NCBI RefSeq assembly: GCF_023715465.1
Contig: NZ_JAMBOE010000018.1
Location: 1 to 64,000 of the forward strand
DNA: 64,000 nucleotides
From: Paenibacillus macerans
GTDB taxonomy: Bacteria > Bacillota > Bacilli > Paenibacillales > Paenibacillaceae
Direction: 5' to 3'
Made by a program: the position numbers and the translations under genes. Shown here piece by piece: positions 24,518-33,166 of this stretch. Every line of letters starts with the position of its first letter. The stretch's first letter is position 1. Below the pieces are notes generated by a model. It made no database searches and was not told the origin of the DNA. It worked only from the letters and a program-made list of their open reading frames with translations.

Positions 24518-25560
24518 TACACGTCCGCCCCCGCAAACGTCACTTCCCGGCTGCCTGCGGTCACTTTGCCGATGACGTATGGGCTTTCGCCGGCTTCGCG
24601 CAGCGTTTGCAGGGCTGCCTCCGCCTGATCGGCGGCAACGATAATGACCAGCCCGATTCCCATGTTGAAGGTGGTAAACATGTCGCGGTTGCTGACGCCG
24701 CCCTTTTGCTGCAAAAGATCAAAGATCGGCAAAATCGGCCACGAGCTGTGTTCGATCTCCACATTTACGCCTTCCGGCAGCACGCGCGGGATATTTTCGA
24801 TAAATCCGCCGCCCGTAATGTGGGCCATGCCTTTGACGTCGGCCTGCTCAAGCAGGGAGAGCACCGGCTTCACGTACAGCTTGGTCGGCGTCAAGAGCAC
24901 GTCCCCAAGCTTCTGTCCGCCCAGCTCCGGCAGCGTATCCTGCAGGCTGTATCCGGCCTGCTCCAGCAGCAGCTTGCGCACCAGCGAAAAGCCATTGCTG
25001 TGCACGCCGCTGGAAGCGAGGCCAATCACCGTGTCGCCGGGAGCGATGGTGCTGCCGTTGACGATTTTGCGCTTGTCGACGACGCCGACGGTGAAGCCGG
25101 CGATGTCGTATTCGCCTTCGCTGTACATGCCCGGCATTTCGGCGGTTTCGCCGCCGATCAGCGCACAGCCCGACTGGCTACAGCCTTCGGCGATGCCGGC
25201 AACGATCGCCTCGATTTTCTCAGGAACGACCTTGTCGCAAGCGAGGTAATCGAGGAAAAACAGCGGCTCCGCGCCCTGCACGACGATGTCGTTGACGCAC
25301 ATCGCCACCGCGTCGATCCCGATCGTATCGTGCTTGTCCATCGCAAACGCGATTTTCAGCTTGGTGCCCACGCCGTCCGTCCCGGAGACCAGAACCGGCT
25401 CCTCATATTTGGCTTTGTTCAATCCGAACAAAGCCCCGAAGCCGCCCAGATCCGTCATCACTTCCGGACGAAACGTCCGTTTGACGTGTTTCTTCATCCG
25501 CTCCACGGCTTCATTCCCGGCCGCAATATCGACACCGGCGTTTTTGTATGCTTCTGACAC
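24517..25560 (-). CDS. purM: Phosphoribosylformylglycinamidine cyclo-ligase (AIR synthetase)
   Basis: A protein of 347 residues if the GTG at 25560 is used; this makes the N-terminus VSEAYKNAGVDI, matching other PurM proteins. The frame extends to 25710, but those 50 extra residues fall on tetrad 3 and are not family-like. An AAGGAG lies 12 nt before the GTG, which is rather far. Motifs: GTDGVGTKLKIAF, the GDTVIGLASSGVHSNGFSLVR Gly-rich loops, and ITGGGFIENIPRVLP. It performs ATP-dependent ring closure to AIR. The 421-bp gap from purF is unusually long for this operon. Confidence 0.95.
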   Translation of the reverse strand: MSEAYKNAGVDIAAGNEAVERMKKHVKRTFRPEVMTDLGGFGALFGLNKAKYEEPVLVSGTDGVGTKLKIAFAMDKHDTIGIDAVAMCVNDIVVQGAEPLFFLDYLACDKVVPEKIEAIVAGIAEGCSQSGCALIGGETAEMPGMYSEGEYDIAGFTVGVVDKRKIVNGSTIAPGDTVIGLASSGVHSNGFSLVRKLLLEQAGYSLQDTLPELGGQKLGDVLLTPTKLYVKPVLSLLEQADVKGMAHITGGGFIENIPRVLPEGVNVEIEHSSWPILPIFDLLQQKGGVSNRDMFTTFNMGIGLVIIVAADQAEAALQTLREAGESPYVIGKVTAGSREVTFAGADV

Positions 25561-25628
25561 GAGAAGGACACACTCCTTAGGTTTATTTTTTGGCGGACAT
25601 GCGTTTCTTTGTAACGCTGCCTGCTCTA

Positions 25629-25811
25629 ATTGGAAAAAATCCAATAGATCGCCGGAAATCGAACGCCATTTTGGACCCTCATTGGAAAATATCCAATAGA
25701 TTTCGTTCAAACCGCCTGTTTTGCACCCTTTCAGACCTCATCTATTGGAAATATCCAATCGTACCGCTGTATTTACCACTTAATTTCCAATTCTATTGGA
25801 TATATCCAATC
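25629..25811. repeat. Tetrad element 3 (forward-forward-reverse-reverse), inside the pur operon
   Basis: Units: forward 25629-25649 and 25681-25702, reverse 25740-25759 and 25792-25811; start-to-start distances 52, 59 and 52 bp. Each unit is almost a palindrome, ATTGGA..TCCAAT, and orientation is given by an ATAGAT extension on one side only (forward units ...CCAATAGAT, reverse units TCTATTGGA...). The word shares nothing with the TAACGG-type tetrads, yet the arrangement is the same. It lies between purF and purM, within the transcribed operon. Downstream, 25812-25981 holds no gene. Confidence 0.8.
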
Positions 25812-25981
25812 ACTATGTGGTGTTAGCGCAGAAACCTGTCACTCGACTATAACGGCTTGTAAGCTGGCTAAATCGAAATCGGCTTGTAACTCGCCACCTA
25901 CCCACCAGTACTGCCTCGTACCCTATGCCCGAGTTCCCCGCTATCACCTCGAAAATTTTTAATCATGTAAAATAAAGCTGC

Positions 25982-27460
25982 CTAACACGTACACCCGTAC
26001 TTCTCTTCCCCGTCAAAATCCGTCCGCGTCGGGTAATCGTTGTCGAAGCAGGCCATGCAGAGGCCGCCTTTGTAATCCCCGGCGTTGTCGCCGCCTACCG
26101 CCCGGATTAAGCCCTCCGGGCTCAAAAACTCCAGCGTGTCCGCATTGATCTCCCGGCAAATTTCCTCGACGGATTTGTACGAAGCGATCAGCTCGCCGCG
26201 GTCCGGGGTGTCGATCCCGTAGAAACACGGGTTCTTAAATGGCGGCGAAGTGATGCGCACATGCACCTCCGTCGCCCCGGCCTCCCGCAGCAGATTGACG
26301 ATCCGCCGCGAGGTCGTGCCGCGGACGATCGAATCGTCGATCATCACCACGCGTTTGCCTTCCACGACCCGGCGCACGGCGCTCAGCTTCATCTTCACGC
26401 CCTGCTCGCGCAGCTCCTGGCTTGGCTGGATGAACGTCCGGCCGGTGTATTTGTTTTTGATCAGACCAAGCTCGTAAGGGATGCCGGTCTGCTCCGCGTA
26501 GCCGATGGCGGCGGAGATGCTGGAGTCGGGCACGCCGGTCACGACGTCCGCGTCGACAAACGACTCCTGCGCCATCACCTGCCCCATCCGCTTGCGGCTC
26601 GCGTGCAAATTCGAGCCGTTCATATCGCTGTCCGGGCGTGCGAAGTAGATGTATTCCATCGCGCACAACGCCTTGCGCTGCGGTTCAGTATAACGGTCTT
26701 CGCGCAGACCGTTGCCGTCCAGCACCAGCATTTCGCCCGGCTGGATCTCGCGGATCGTCTCCGCGCCGACCACCTCAAATGCGCACGTCTCGGACGAGAA
26801 CAGGTACGCGTCGCCGAGCCGGCCCATCGTCAGCGGCCGCAGCCCATTGGGATCGCTGGCGGCGATCAGCTTGTCGTTGGTCAGCAGCAGGAAGGCGAAG
26901 CCGCCGACCAGTTGCCCCAGCGCGTCTTTCGCCGCCTCGACAAAATCCTTCGGCGAGCGCGCGATCAAATGCGCGATCACCTCTGTGTCGCTGGTCGTCT
27001 GAAAGATCGAGCCGCTCTGCTCCAGCTCGCGGCGGATTTTCGGCGCATTGACGATGTTCCCGTTCGTCGCCACCGCCAAATCCCCGTCGCGGTATTTGAA
27101 AATCAGCGGCTGCGCGTTCGTCAGCCGGCTGTCCCCGCTCGTCGAATAACGCACATGGCCGATCGAGCGGTCGCCGACCAGCGAAGCGAGCTTGTCCCGG
27201 TCGAACACTTCCTTGACGAGCCCCATGCCGCGATGGTAATTGAACTCCGATCCGTCCGTCACGCACATCCCCGCGCTTTCTTCGCCCCGGTGCTGGAGCG
27301 CATGCAGGCCGTAATAAGAAAGGGAAGCAGCATCGGGATGACCGAATACGCCGAACACACCGCACTCCTCCCGTAACGTGTCGAACGGATCCACACGTCC
27401 CGCGCCTTCGTTGTAATATGCTCCTGTCCAAAGCCCACGCGGCATTATTTCATCAGACAT
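25982..27460 (-). CDS. purF: Amidophosphoribosyltransferase
   Basis: The 492-residue enzyme makes phosphoribosylamine from PRPP and glutamine, the committed step. The nucleophile should be Cys33 (REECGVFGVFG) after removal of a 32-residue leader; B. subtilis uses an 11-residue propeptide, so this leader is longer. Other motifs: RGEESAGM (glutamine site), GHVRYSTSGDS, the PRPP loop VVMIDDSIVRGTTSRR, and cysteines near the C-terminus (CFYGID, CMACFDNDYPT, YGCTC) that suit the [4Fe-4S] cluster of the Bacillus type. Its ATG overlaps purL by 16 bp. Confidence 0.96.
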   Translation of the reverse strand: MSDEIMPRGLWTGAYYNEGAGRVDPFDTLREECGVFGVFGHPDAASLSYYGLHALQHRGEESAGMCVTDGSEFNYHRGMGLVKEVFDRDKLASLVGDRSIGHVRYSTSGDSRLTNAQPLIFKYRDGDLAVATNGNIVNAPKIRRELEQSGSIFQTTSDTEVIAHLIARSPKDFVEAAKDALGQLVGGFAFLLLTNDKLIAASDPNGLRPLTMGRLGDAYLFSSETCAFEVVGAETIREIQPGEMLVLDGNGLREDRYTEPQRKALCAMEYIYFARPDSDMNGSNLHASRKRMGQVMAQESFVDADVVTGVPDSSISAAIGYAEQTGIPYELGLIKNKYTGRTFIQPSQELREQGVKMKLSAVRRVVEGKRVVMIDDSIVRGTTSRRIVNLLREAGATEVHVRITSPPFKNPCFYGIDTPDRGELIASYKSVEEICREINADTLEFLSPEGLIRAVGGDNAGDYKGGLCMACFDNDYPTRTDFDGEEKYGCTC

Positions 27461-29706
27461 GGAATGACATCCTCCCAGATGCGTTTCAACTGCTCGACCG
27501 GCTTGTTCAGCACGGAAGCACCATCCACCACAACGGCCAGCTCTGCCCCAGCGGCAGCCGCGCCTGCAACGGACCCGATCCGCACCACCGGCACGCCGCG
27601 CTCTCCAACGAGCCGCTCCAATTCATCCGCCTGCTCAGGCGATGCCGACAGCAAAATCCGCGACTGCGACTCGCTGAACAGCAAAACATCCGTACGCAGC
27701 CCGCCGCTCACCACATCGACCTTCGCGCCCAAACCGCCGCTGATGCATGATTCCGCCAGCGCCGCGGCCAGCCCGCCTTCGGACAGGTCGTGCGCCGAGC
27801 GGACCAGCCCGCCTTGAATCGCTTCAAGCACAGCGCCCAGCAGCTTTTTCTCGACTGCCAGATCCAACTCTGGCGGACGCCCTTCAACCACGCCATGCAC
27901 AACCGCTTGGAACTCGCTGCCGCCAAGCTCCGCTTTCGTTTCGCCGAGCAGGAAAATCACGTCACCCTCGGATTTGAAGCCCTGGGTCGTAATGTGGTCC
28001 ACATCGTGCACGAGCCCCACCATGCCGACGACCGGCGTCGGGTAAATCGCGCCTTTGGCGTTTTCGTTGTACAAGCTGACGTTTCCGCCGATGACCGGCG
28101 TATCCAACTCGCGGCAAGCTTCCGCCATGCCGTCTACGGCCTTTTCCATCTGCCAGAAAATATCCGGTTTCTCCGGGCTGCCGAAATTCAGGTTGTCCGT
28201 GATCGCCAGCGGCTCAGCGCCGGAGCATACGATGTTGCGCGCCGCTTCGCTGACCGCGATGCGTCCGCCCACCTCCGGATCGAGGTATACGAACCGGCCG
28301 TTGCAGTCGGTCGTCATCGCCAGCGCCTTGCGCGTGCCGTGGATCGTCACGACCGCCGCGTCCGAACCCGGGCGAACCGCCGTGCTGGTACGCACCATGT
28401 AGTCGTACTGATCGTAGACCCACGCTTTGTTTGCAAGCGAAGGCGAAGACAACACTTGCTCAAGCGCCCCGCCCAGATCGCGCACTTCTTCATACCGCTG
28501 CGTATCCACCGCAGCGTTCTGCTCATAATAAGCCGGTACCGCCGAAGGCTTGTCATAAATCGGGCATTCGTCCACAAGCGCCTTCACCGGCATATCGCCG
28601 ACCACTTCCCCATGATGGAACAGCTTCAACCGCCCGTCGTCCGTCACCTTGCCGACCTTCGCGCAGATCACGCCCCAGCGCTCAAAAATCTCCCGCGCCT
28701 GCGCCTCATCCTTCGGCTCAACGACGAACAACATCCGTTCCTGCGATTCCGACAGCATCATTTCGTAGGCGGTCATGCCCTCTTCGCGCTGCGGCACCTG
28801 ATCGAGATACAGCTCCAGGCCGTTGCCGGCCTTGCTCGCCATCTCGGCGCTGGAGCACGTCAGCCCGGCCGCGCCCATATCCTGAATCCCCAGCACGATG
28901 CCGGTGTCGATCAGTTCGAGGCAGGCTTCCATCACCAGCTTCTCCATAAACGGATCGCCAACCTGCACCGCCGTCCGCTTCGCTTCCGACTCCTCCGTCA
29001 GCTCCTCCGACGCAAACGTCGCGCCGTGGATGCCGTCGCGCCCCGTTGGCGGACCAACGTAAAACACCGGATTGCCCACGCCCTTGGCGACGCCGCGCTG
29101 GATTTTATCGTGGTCAATCAGCCCGACGCACATCGCGTTGACAAGCGGGTTCCCTTCATAGCTTTCGTCGAACACCACTTCCCCGCCGACCGTCGGGATG
29201 CCGATGCAGTTGCCGTACCCGGCGATCCCGGACACAACGTGCTCGAACAAATATTTCACGCGCTCGCTCTCCAGCTTGCCGAAACGCAAAGAGTTGAGCA
29301 GCGCAACCGGTCTGGCCCCCATCGAAAAAATATCGCGGATAATCCCGCCCACACCCGTCGCGGCCCCCTGGTAAGGCTCCACCGCGGAAGGGTGGTTATG
29401 GCTTTCGATTTTGAACACAACCGCTTGGTTGTCGCCGATATCGACGATCCCCGCGCCTTCCCCCGGGCCCATCAGGACGCGCGGTCCGCTGGTCGGGAAG
29501 CGGCGCAACAGCGGCTTCGAATTTTTGTAGGCGCAGTGCTCGGACCACATGACGCTAAACACGCCGATTTCCGTGTAGTTCGGCTTGCGGCCCAAAAACC
29601 CGCAGATCAGCTCGTATTCGCTATCCGAAACGCCCATCTGTTTGTAAATTTTCTGCTCCGCAATTTGCTCTGCATTCGGTTCCTTAGCGGACACTTGCTG
29701 ACTCAT
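27445..29706 (-). CDS. purL: FGAM synthase large subunit
   Basis: A 753-residue small-type PurL, which aminates FGAR to FGAM with ATP and ammonia supplied by PurQ through PurS. The N-terminal helices (MGVSDSEYELICGFLGRKPNYTE) and four AIR-synthetase-like domains are present, with motifs VVFKIESHNHPSAVEPYQGAATG, GMTAYEMMLSESQERML and SLYNENAKGAIYPTPVVGMVG. The length matches B. subtilis PurL (742). It overlaps purQ upstream by 23 bp and purF downstream by 16 bp. The E. coli type would be near 1,300 residues and include the glutaminase. Confidence 0.97.
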   Translation of the reverse strand: MSQQVSAKEPNAEQIAEQKIYKQMGVSDSEYELICGFLGRKPNYTEIGVFSVMWSEHCAYKNSKPLLRRFPTSGPRVLMGPGEGAGIVDIGDNQAVVFKIESHNHPSAVEPYQGAATGVGGIIRDIFSMGARPVALLNSLRFGKLESERVKYLFEHVVSGIAGYGNCIGIPTVGGEVVFDESYEGNPLVNAMCVGLIDHDKIQRGVAKGVGNPVFYVGPPTGRDGIHGATFASEELTEESEAKRTAVQVGDPFMEKLVMEACLELIDTGIVLGIQDMGAAGLTCSSAEMASKAGNGLELYLDQVPQREEGMTAYEMMLSESQERMLFVVEPKDEAQAREIFERWGVICAKVGKVTDDGRLKLFHHGEVVGDMPVKALVDECPIYDKPSAVPAYYEQNAAVDTQRYEEVRDLGGALEQVLSSPSLANKAWVYDQYDYMVRTSTAVRPGSDAAVVTIHGTRKALAMTTDCNGRFVYLDPEVGGRIAVSEAARNIVCSGAEPLAITDNLNFGSPEKPDIFWQMEKAVDGMAEACRELDTPVIGGNVSLYNENAKGAIYPTPVVGMVGLVHDVDHITTQGFKSEGDVIFLLGETKAELGGSEFQAVVHGVVEGRPPELDLAVEKKLLGAVLEAIQGGLVRSAHDLSEGGLAAALAESCISGGLGAKVDVVSGGLRTDVLLFSESQSRILLSASPEQADELERLVGERGVPVVRIGSVAGAAAAGAELAVVVDGASVLNKPVEQLKRIWEDVIPCLMK

Positions 29707-30373
29707 GCCGATCCCTCCAAGCCTTTAAAATGGATGTAAACATTTTTTTGCCGTCTTCCGAACCAAGCAGGGCGTTTACCGCACGCTCCGGATGGGGCAT
29801 CATGCCAACCACGTTGCCGCGTTCATTGGAAATGCCGGCGATATCGTCCACAGACCCGTTCGGATTGTCCACATACCGGAAAATTATCTGGTTGTTTTGC
29901 CGCAGCCGGGCCAAGGTTTCTTCATCACAATAGTAATTGCCTTCGCCGTGCGCGATCGGAATCGTAATCTCTTCGCCCGGCGCATACAGCGACGTAAACG
30001 GATTTGCGTTGTTTTCGACCCGCAGTACCGTATCATGACAGCGGAATTTCAGCGACATGTTGCGGCGCAGCGTCCCCGGGAGCAGCCCGGCTTCCGTCAA
30101 AATTTGAAACCCGTTGCAGATGCCAAGAATATATTTGCCTTCCTCTGCGGCTTTGGCCACCTCGGCCATCACCGGCGCGAACCGGGAAATGGCCCCGCAG
30201 CGCAAGTAATCGCCATAGGAAAAGCCCCCGGGAACCAGGATGCAGTCGTACGCGGAAAGATCGGTCGCCGTATGCCACACGTAATCGACGGGTTCGCCCA
30301 AAGCTTCCTCCACCGCTTTATAACAGTCGATATCACAGTTGGAACCGGGAAATACGAGTACCGCGAATTTCAT
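29684..30373 (-). CDS. purQ: FGAM synthase glutaminase subunit
   Basis: Start set at ATG 30373 (GGAGGG upstream), giving 229 residues; the frame from 30466 adds 31 that overlap purS. It is a class I glutamine amidotransferase that supplies ammonia to PurL: nucleophile Cys86 in GICNGFQIL, oxyanion loop VPGGFSYGD, and the catalytic His/Glu pair in AHGEG and PHPERA. It starts 4 bp after the purS stop and overlaps purL. Confidence 0.96.
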   Translation of the reverse strand: MKFAVLVFPGSNCDIDCYKAVEEALGEPVDYVWHTATDLSAYDCILVPGGFSYGDYLRCGAISRFAPVMAEVAKAAEEGKYILGICNGFQILTEAGLLPGTLRRNMSLKFRCHDTVLRVENNANPFTSLYAPGEEITIPIAHGEGNYYCDEETLARLRQNNQIIFRYVDNPNGSVDDIAGISNERGNVVGMMPHPERAVNALLGSEDGKKMFTSILKAWRDRHESASVR

Positions 30374-30377
30374 CGAT

Positions 30378-30623
30378 TCAGCCCTCCAATTCAAAACGGT
30401 AATCTTCAACCACCGTATTGGCCAAAAGCTTCTCGCACATCGCCTTGACGCGGGCTTCCGCCTCAAAGCGGTCGTTCGTGTCCAGCGTAAGCTCCATATA
30501 TTTGCCGATGCGCACGCTCTCCACTTCCTTGAAACCCATGGAATGAAGCGCTCCCTGCACAGCTACTCCCTGCGGATCAAGTACGCTTTGCTTGATCGTG
30601 ACATAAACGTTCGCTTTAATCAT
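30378..30623 (-). CDS. purS: FGAM synthase PurS subunit
   Basis: An 81-residue PurS (KANVYVTIKQSVLDPQG, then GF..VESVRIGKYMEL), the small subunit that joins PurL and PurQ and carries ammonia between them. Its pattern VLDPQGVAVQGALHSMGF is typical. It lies 91 bp after purC and 4 bp before purQ. Confidence 0.95.
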   Translation of the reverse strand: MIKANVYVTIKQSVLDPQGVAVQGALHSMGFKEVESVRIGKYMELTLDTNDRFEAEARVKAMCEKLLANTVVEDYRFELEG

Positions 30624-30714
30624 GTTACTCGTATTCCTCCTATTGTTTGGACTTATGCAGCGGTTTGGACTTATGCGCCCCGCCGCGTGTGTGTCTTTTC
30701 CGCCTGCCTGCTCC

Positions 30715-31614
30715 CTACTCCAACTCGTGCCCGGTCAGCCGCCGGTAAATATCGCGGTAACGCCGGGTCGTCTCTTCAACCACATGCCCCGGCAGCGGAT
30801 CGGGCTGGCTATTCTTGTCCCAATCCGAACCGGTCAGGTAAACGCGCACCGGCTCTTTGTCCATGCTGTCGATTTCGATGTCCAGGGCGTAGTTCTCTTT
30901 AGCCCAAAACCGCGATGCATCCGGCGTAAAAATCTCGTCGATCAAAATCAGTTTGCCCTCCACCAGCCCAAATTCCAGCTTGCAGTCGGCGAGAATGATG
31001 CCGCGTTCTTCGCAGGTATCGCGGGCAAAAGCGTAAAGCTCCAGGCTGCGGCTGCGCAGCTGCTCAGCCAAGTCCGCGCCGACCTTGTCCGCCATCTCCG
31101 CAAAGGAGATGTCTTCGTCGTGGCCGACGTCGTTTTTCGCCGCCGGCGTAAAAATCGGTTCCGCCAGCTTGGCGTTTTTGCGCAGGCCCTCCGGCAGCTT
31201 GATGCCGTTGATCTCGCCGCTATGCTCATACTGGCGCCAGCCGCCGCCGGTGACGTAGCCGCGCACCACGCATTCGATATCGATGCGCTCGGCTTTGCGG
31301 GTGACCATCACGCGGTTTTTCAGCAGCGGCTTGTGTGCTTCGGGAACGACATCCTCCAAAAGCTCCACATCCGCATGAATCACGTGGTTCTCCAGCAAAT
31401 GCTGCGTCTTGTCGAACCAGAACGCGCTCAAGCGGTTCAGCACATTGCCTTTGTCCGGCACCGCCGGCTCAAGCACATAGTCGAAAGCGGAAATACGGTC
31501 GGTCACGACGATCAAATAATGCTCGCCAAGATCGTACAGCTCCCGCACTTTGCCTTTATACAACAGCGGGGCGTTCACCAACTCCGCCGCCGTGGAAATT
31601 GCCGGTGATGACAT
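30715..31614 (-). CDS. purC: SAICAR synthetase (long type)
   Basis: A 299-residue enzyme that joins CAIR and aspartate with ATP. Motifs: LLYKGKVRELYDLG, VVTDRISAFDYVLE, the VVRGYVTGGGW loop, ILADCKLEFGLVEGKLILIDEIFTPDASRFW. B. subtilis PurC is about 240 residues; this one is of the longer class seen in yeast and many bacteria, with an N-terminal addition and extra C-terminal segment (DWDKNSQPDPLPG). It sits between tetrad 4 and purS. Confidence 0.95.
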   Translation of the reverse strand: MSSPAISTAAELVNAPLLYKGKVRELYDLGEHYLIVVTDRISAFDYVLEPAVPDKGNVLNRLSAFWFDKTQHLLENHVIHADVELLEDVVPEAHKPLLKNRVMVTRKAERIDIECVVRGYVTGGGWRQYEHSGEINGIKLPEGLRKNAKLAEPIFTPAAKNDVGHDEDISFAEMADKVGADLAEQLRSRSLELYAFARDTCEERGIILADCKLEFGLVEGKLILIDEIFTPDASRFWAKENYALDIEIDSMDKEPVRVYLTGSDWDKNSQPDPLPGHVVEETTRRYRDIYRRLTGHELE

Positions 31615-31650
31615 GTCCCTGTCCTCCTCAAATTGCGCTTAATGATTGCA

Positions 31651-31853
31651 ATAACGGTAAAAAAAGCAGCTATCCTTCCGCGATTCAGCAAAATTCGCAG
31701 TATAGCGGTAAAATGGGGCGCTATTTCTTTCTACTCTGGCTGCAAAAGTCCATTTTGATCACTTTCTCCGAAAATAACGCCTTTTTGTTCCGCTATTTGG
31801 CGGTGCTGCCGCAAAACTGGATAAATAGCGGTATTTCTTACCGCTATCATCCG
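31651..31853. repeat. Tetrad element 4 (forward-forward-reverse-reverse), inside the pur operon
   Basis: Units of about 30 bp: forward 31651-31680 and 31702-31731, reverse 31771-31800 and 31822-31853. Matching bases within each pair are 51 bp apart; F2 to R1 is about 70. Forward units begin TAACGGTAAAA/TAGCGGTAAAA and end GCTATCC/GCTATTTC; reverse units run AAATAACGCC...CGCTATTTGG and AAATAGCGG...CGCTATC. It fills the purB-purC gap. Confidence 0.75.
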
Positions 31854-31867
31854 AGGTCGCGCCCTTC

Positions 31868-33166
31868 CTACTCCACCAAACCAAGCTTGCGGAAAATCGT
31901 GTCCACATGCTTCAAATGCCAGGCCGGGTTAAACGCATCGTCGATCTCTTCCTTGCTCAGCACGGCGGTGATTTCCGGCGTTTCCTCGATGATGTCGCGG
32001 AACTGCCGCTGTGTTTCCCAGGCCTGCATCGCCCGCGGCTGCACCGTGTCGTACGCCTGCTCGCGGCTGAAGCCTTTGTCGATCAGCTTCGTCATGACGC
32101 GGCCGGAGAACGGTACGCCAAACGTACGGCCCATGTTGCGTTTCATGTTTTCCGGGAACACCGTCAAGTTTTTCACGATGTTTCCGAAACGGTTCAACAT
32201 GTAGTTCAGCAGCATCGTCGCATCAGGCAAAATCACCCGCTCCACCGAAGAATGCGAGATGTCGCGTTCATGCCACAACGTCACGTTTTCGTAGGCTGAA
32301 ACCATATGGCCGCGGATCACGCGCGACAGGCCGGAAATGTTCTCACAGCCGATCGGATTGCGCTTGTGCGGCATCGCCGACGAGCCTTTTTGCCCTTTGG
32401 CGAACGCTTCCTCCACCTCGCGGAATTCGCTTTTTTGCAGGGCGCGGATTTCCGTGGCGAATTTGTCGAGCGAAGTAGCGATCAGCGCCAGCGTGGCCAT
32501 ATACTCAGCGTGGCGGTCGCGCTGCAGCGTTTGCGTGGAAATCGGCGCGGCCGTTGTGCCCAGCTTCTCGCACACAAACTGCTCAACGGACGGATCGATG
32601 TTCGCGTACGTCCCTACCGCACCGGAGATTTTGCCAAATTGCACTCCGTCCGCCGCACGGCGGAAACGCTCCAGATTGCGCTTCATTTCTTCATGCCAAA
32701 GCGCCATCTTCAGCCCAAACGTCGTCGGCTCGGCATGCACGCCATGCGTCCGGCCCATCATTGGCGTGTCTTTGTAGGCGATAGCTTTTTCCTGCAAAAT
32801 ATCGATAAAGTTCAAAATATCCCGCTCGAGAATTTCGTTGGCCTGCTTCAGCAAATATCCCAGCGCCGTGTCCACCACGTCCGTCGAGGTTAAGCCGTAG
32901 TGCACCCATTTCCGCTCCGGGCCCAGGCTTTCCGAAACCGCCCGGGTAAAGGCGATCACGTCATGGCGCGTCTCCTGCTCGATTTCGTAGATCCGGTCGA
33001 TGTCGAACGAGGCGTTTTGGCGCAGCAGGGCCACGTCCTCCTTCGGAATGATGCCCAGCTCGGCCCAAGCCTCGCAGGCGCAAAGCTCGACTTCGAGCCA
33101 AGCCTTGAATTTGTTTTCCTCCGTCCAGATCGCTCTCATTTCCGGTCTGCTGTAGCGTTCGATCAT
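31868..33166 (-). CDS. purB: Adenylosuccinate lyase
   Basis: A 432-residue fumarase-superfamily enzyme acting twice in purine synthesis (SAICAR to AICAR and adenylosuccinate to AMP). It has the MIERYSRPEMRAIWTEENKF start, the MGRTHGVHAEPTTFG segment with the catalytic His, and the superfamily signature GSSAMPHKRNP containing the flexible-loop catalytic Ser. Length equals that of B. subtilis PurB (431). It overlaps purK by 4 bp (ATGA) and is followed by tetrad 4. Confidence 0.97.
   Translation of the reverse strand: MIERYSRPEMRAIWTEENKFKAWLEVELCACEAWAELGIIPKEDVALLRQNASFDIDRIYEIEQETRHDVIAFTRAVSESLGPERKWVHYGLTSTDVVDTALGYLLKQANEILERDILNFIDILQEKAIAYKDTPMMGRTHGVHAEPTTFGLKMALWHEEMKRNLERFRRAADGVQFGKISGAVGTYANIDPSVEQFVCEKLGTTAAPISTQTLQRDRHAEYMATLALIATSLDKFATEIRALQKSEFREVEEAFAKGQKGSSAMPHKRNPIGCENISGLSRVIRGHMVSAYENVTLWHERDISHSSVERVILPDATMLLNYMLNRFGNIVKNLTVFPENMKRNMGRTFGVPFSGRVMTKLIDKGFSREQAYDTVQPRAMQAWETQRQFRDIIEETPEITAVLSKEEIDDAFNPAWHLKHVDTIFRKLGLVE

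Noticed and set aside
25560..25710. 50-residue N-terminal extension of PurM
   Set aside because: It is translated from the tetrad, unlike PurM homologues, and the GTG at 25560 restores the family N-terminus.
20791..29739. Long plus-strand ORFs (about 300-650 codons) opposite purD, purH, purM, purF and purL
   Set aside because: They are mirror frames of GC-rich coding DNA. The minus-strand proteins have full family motifs and RBS, while the plus-strand products are Arg/His/Gln-rich, have no domains and no RBS.
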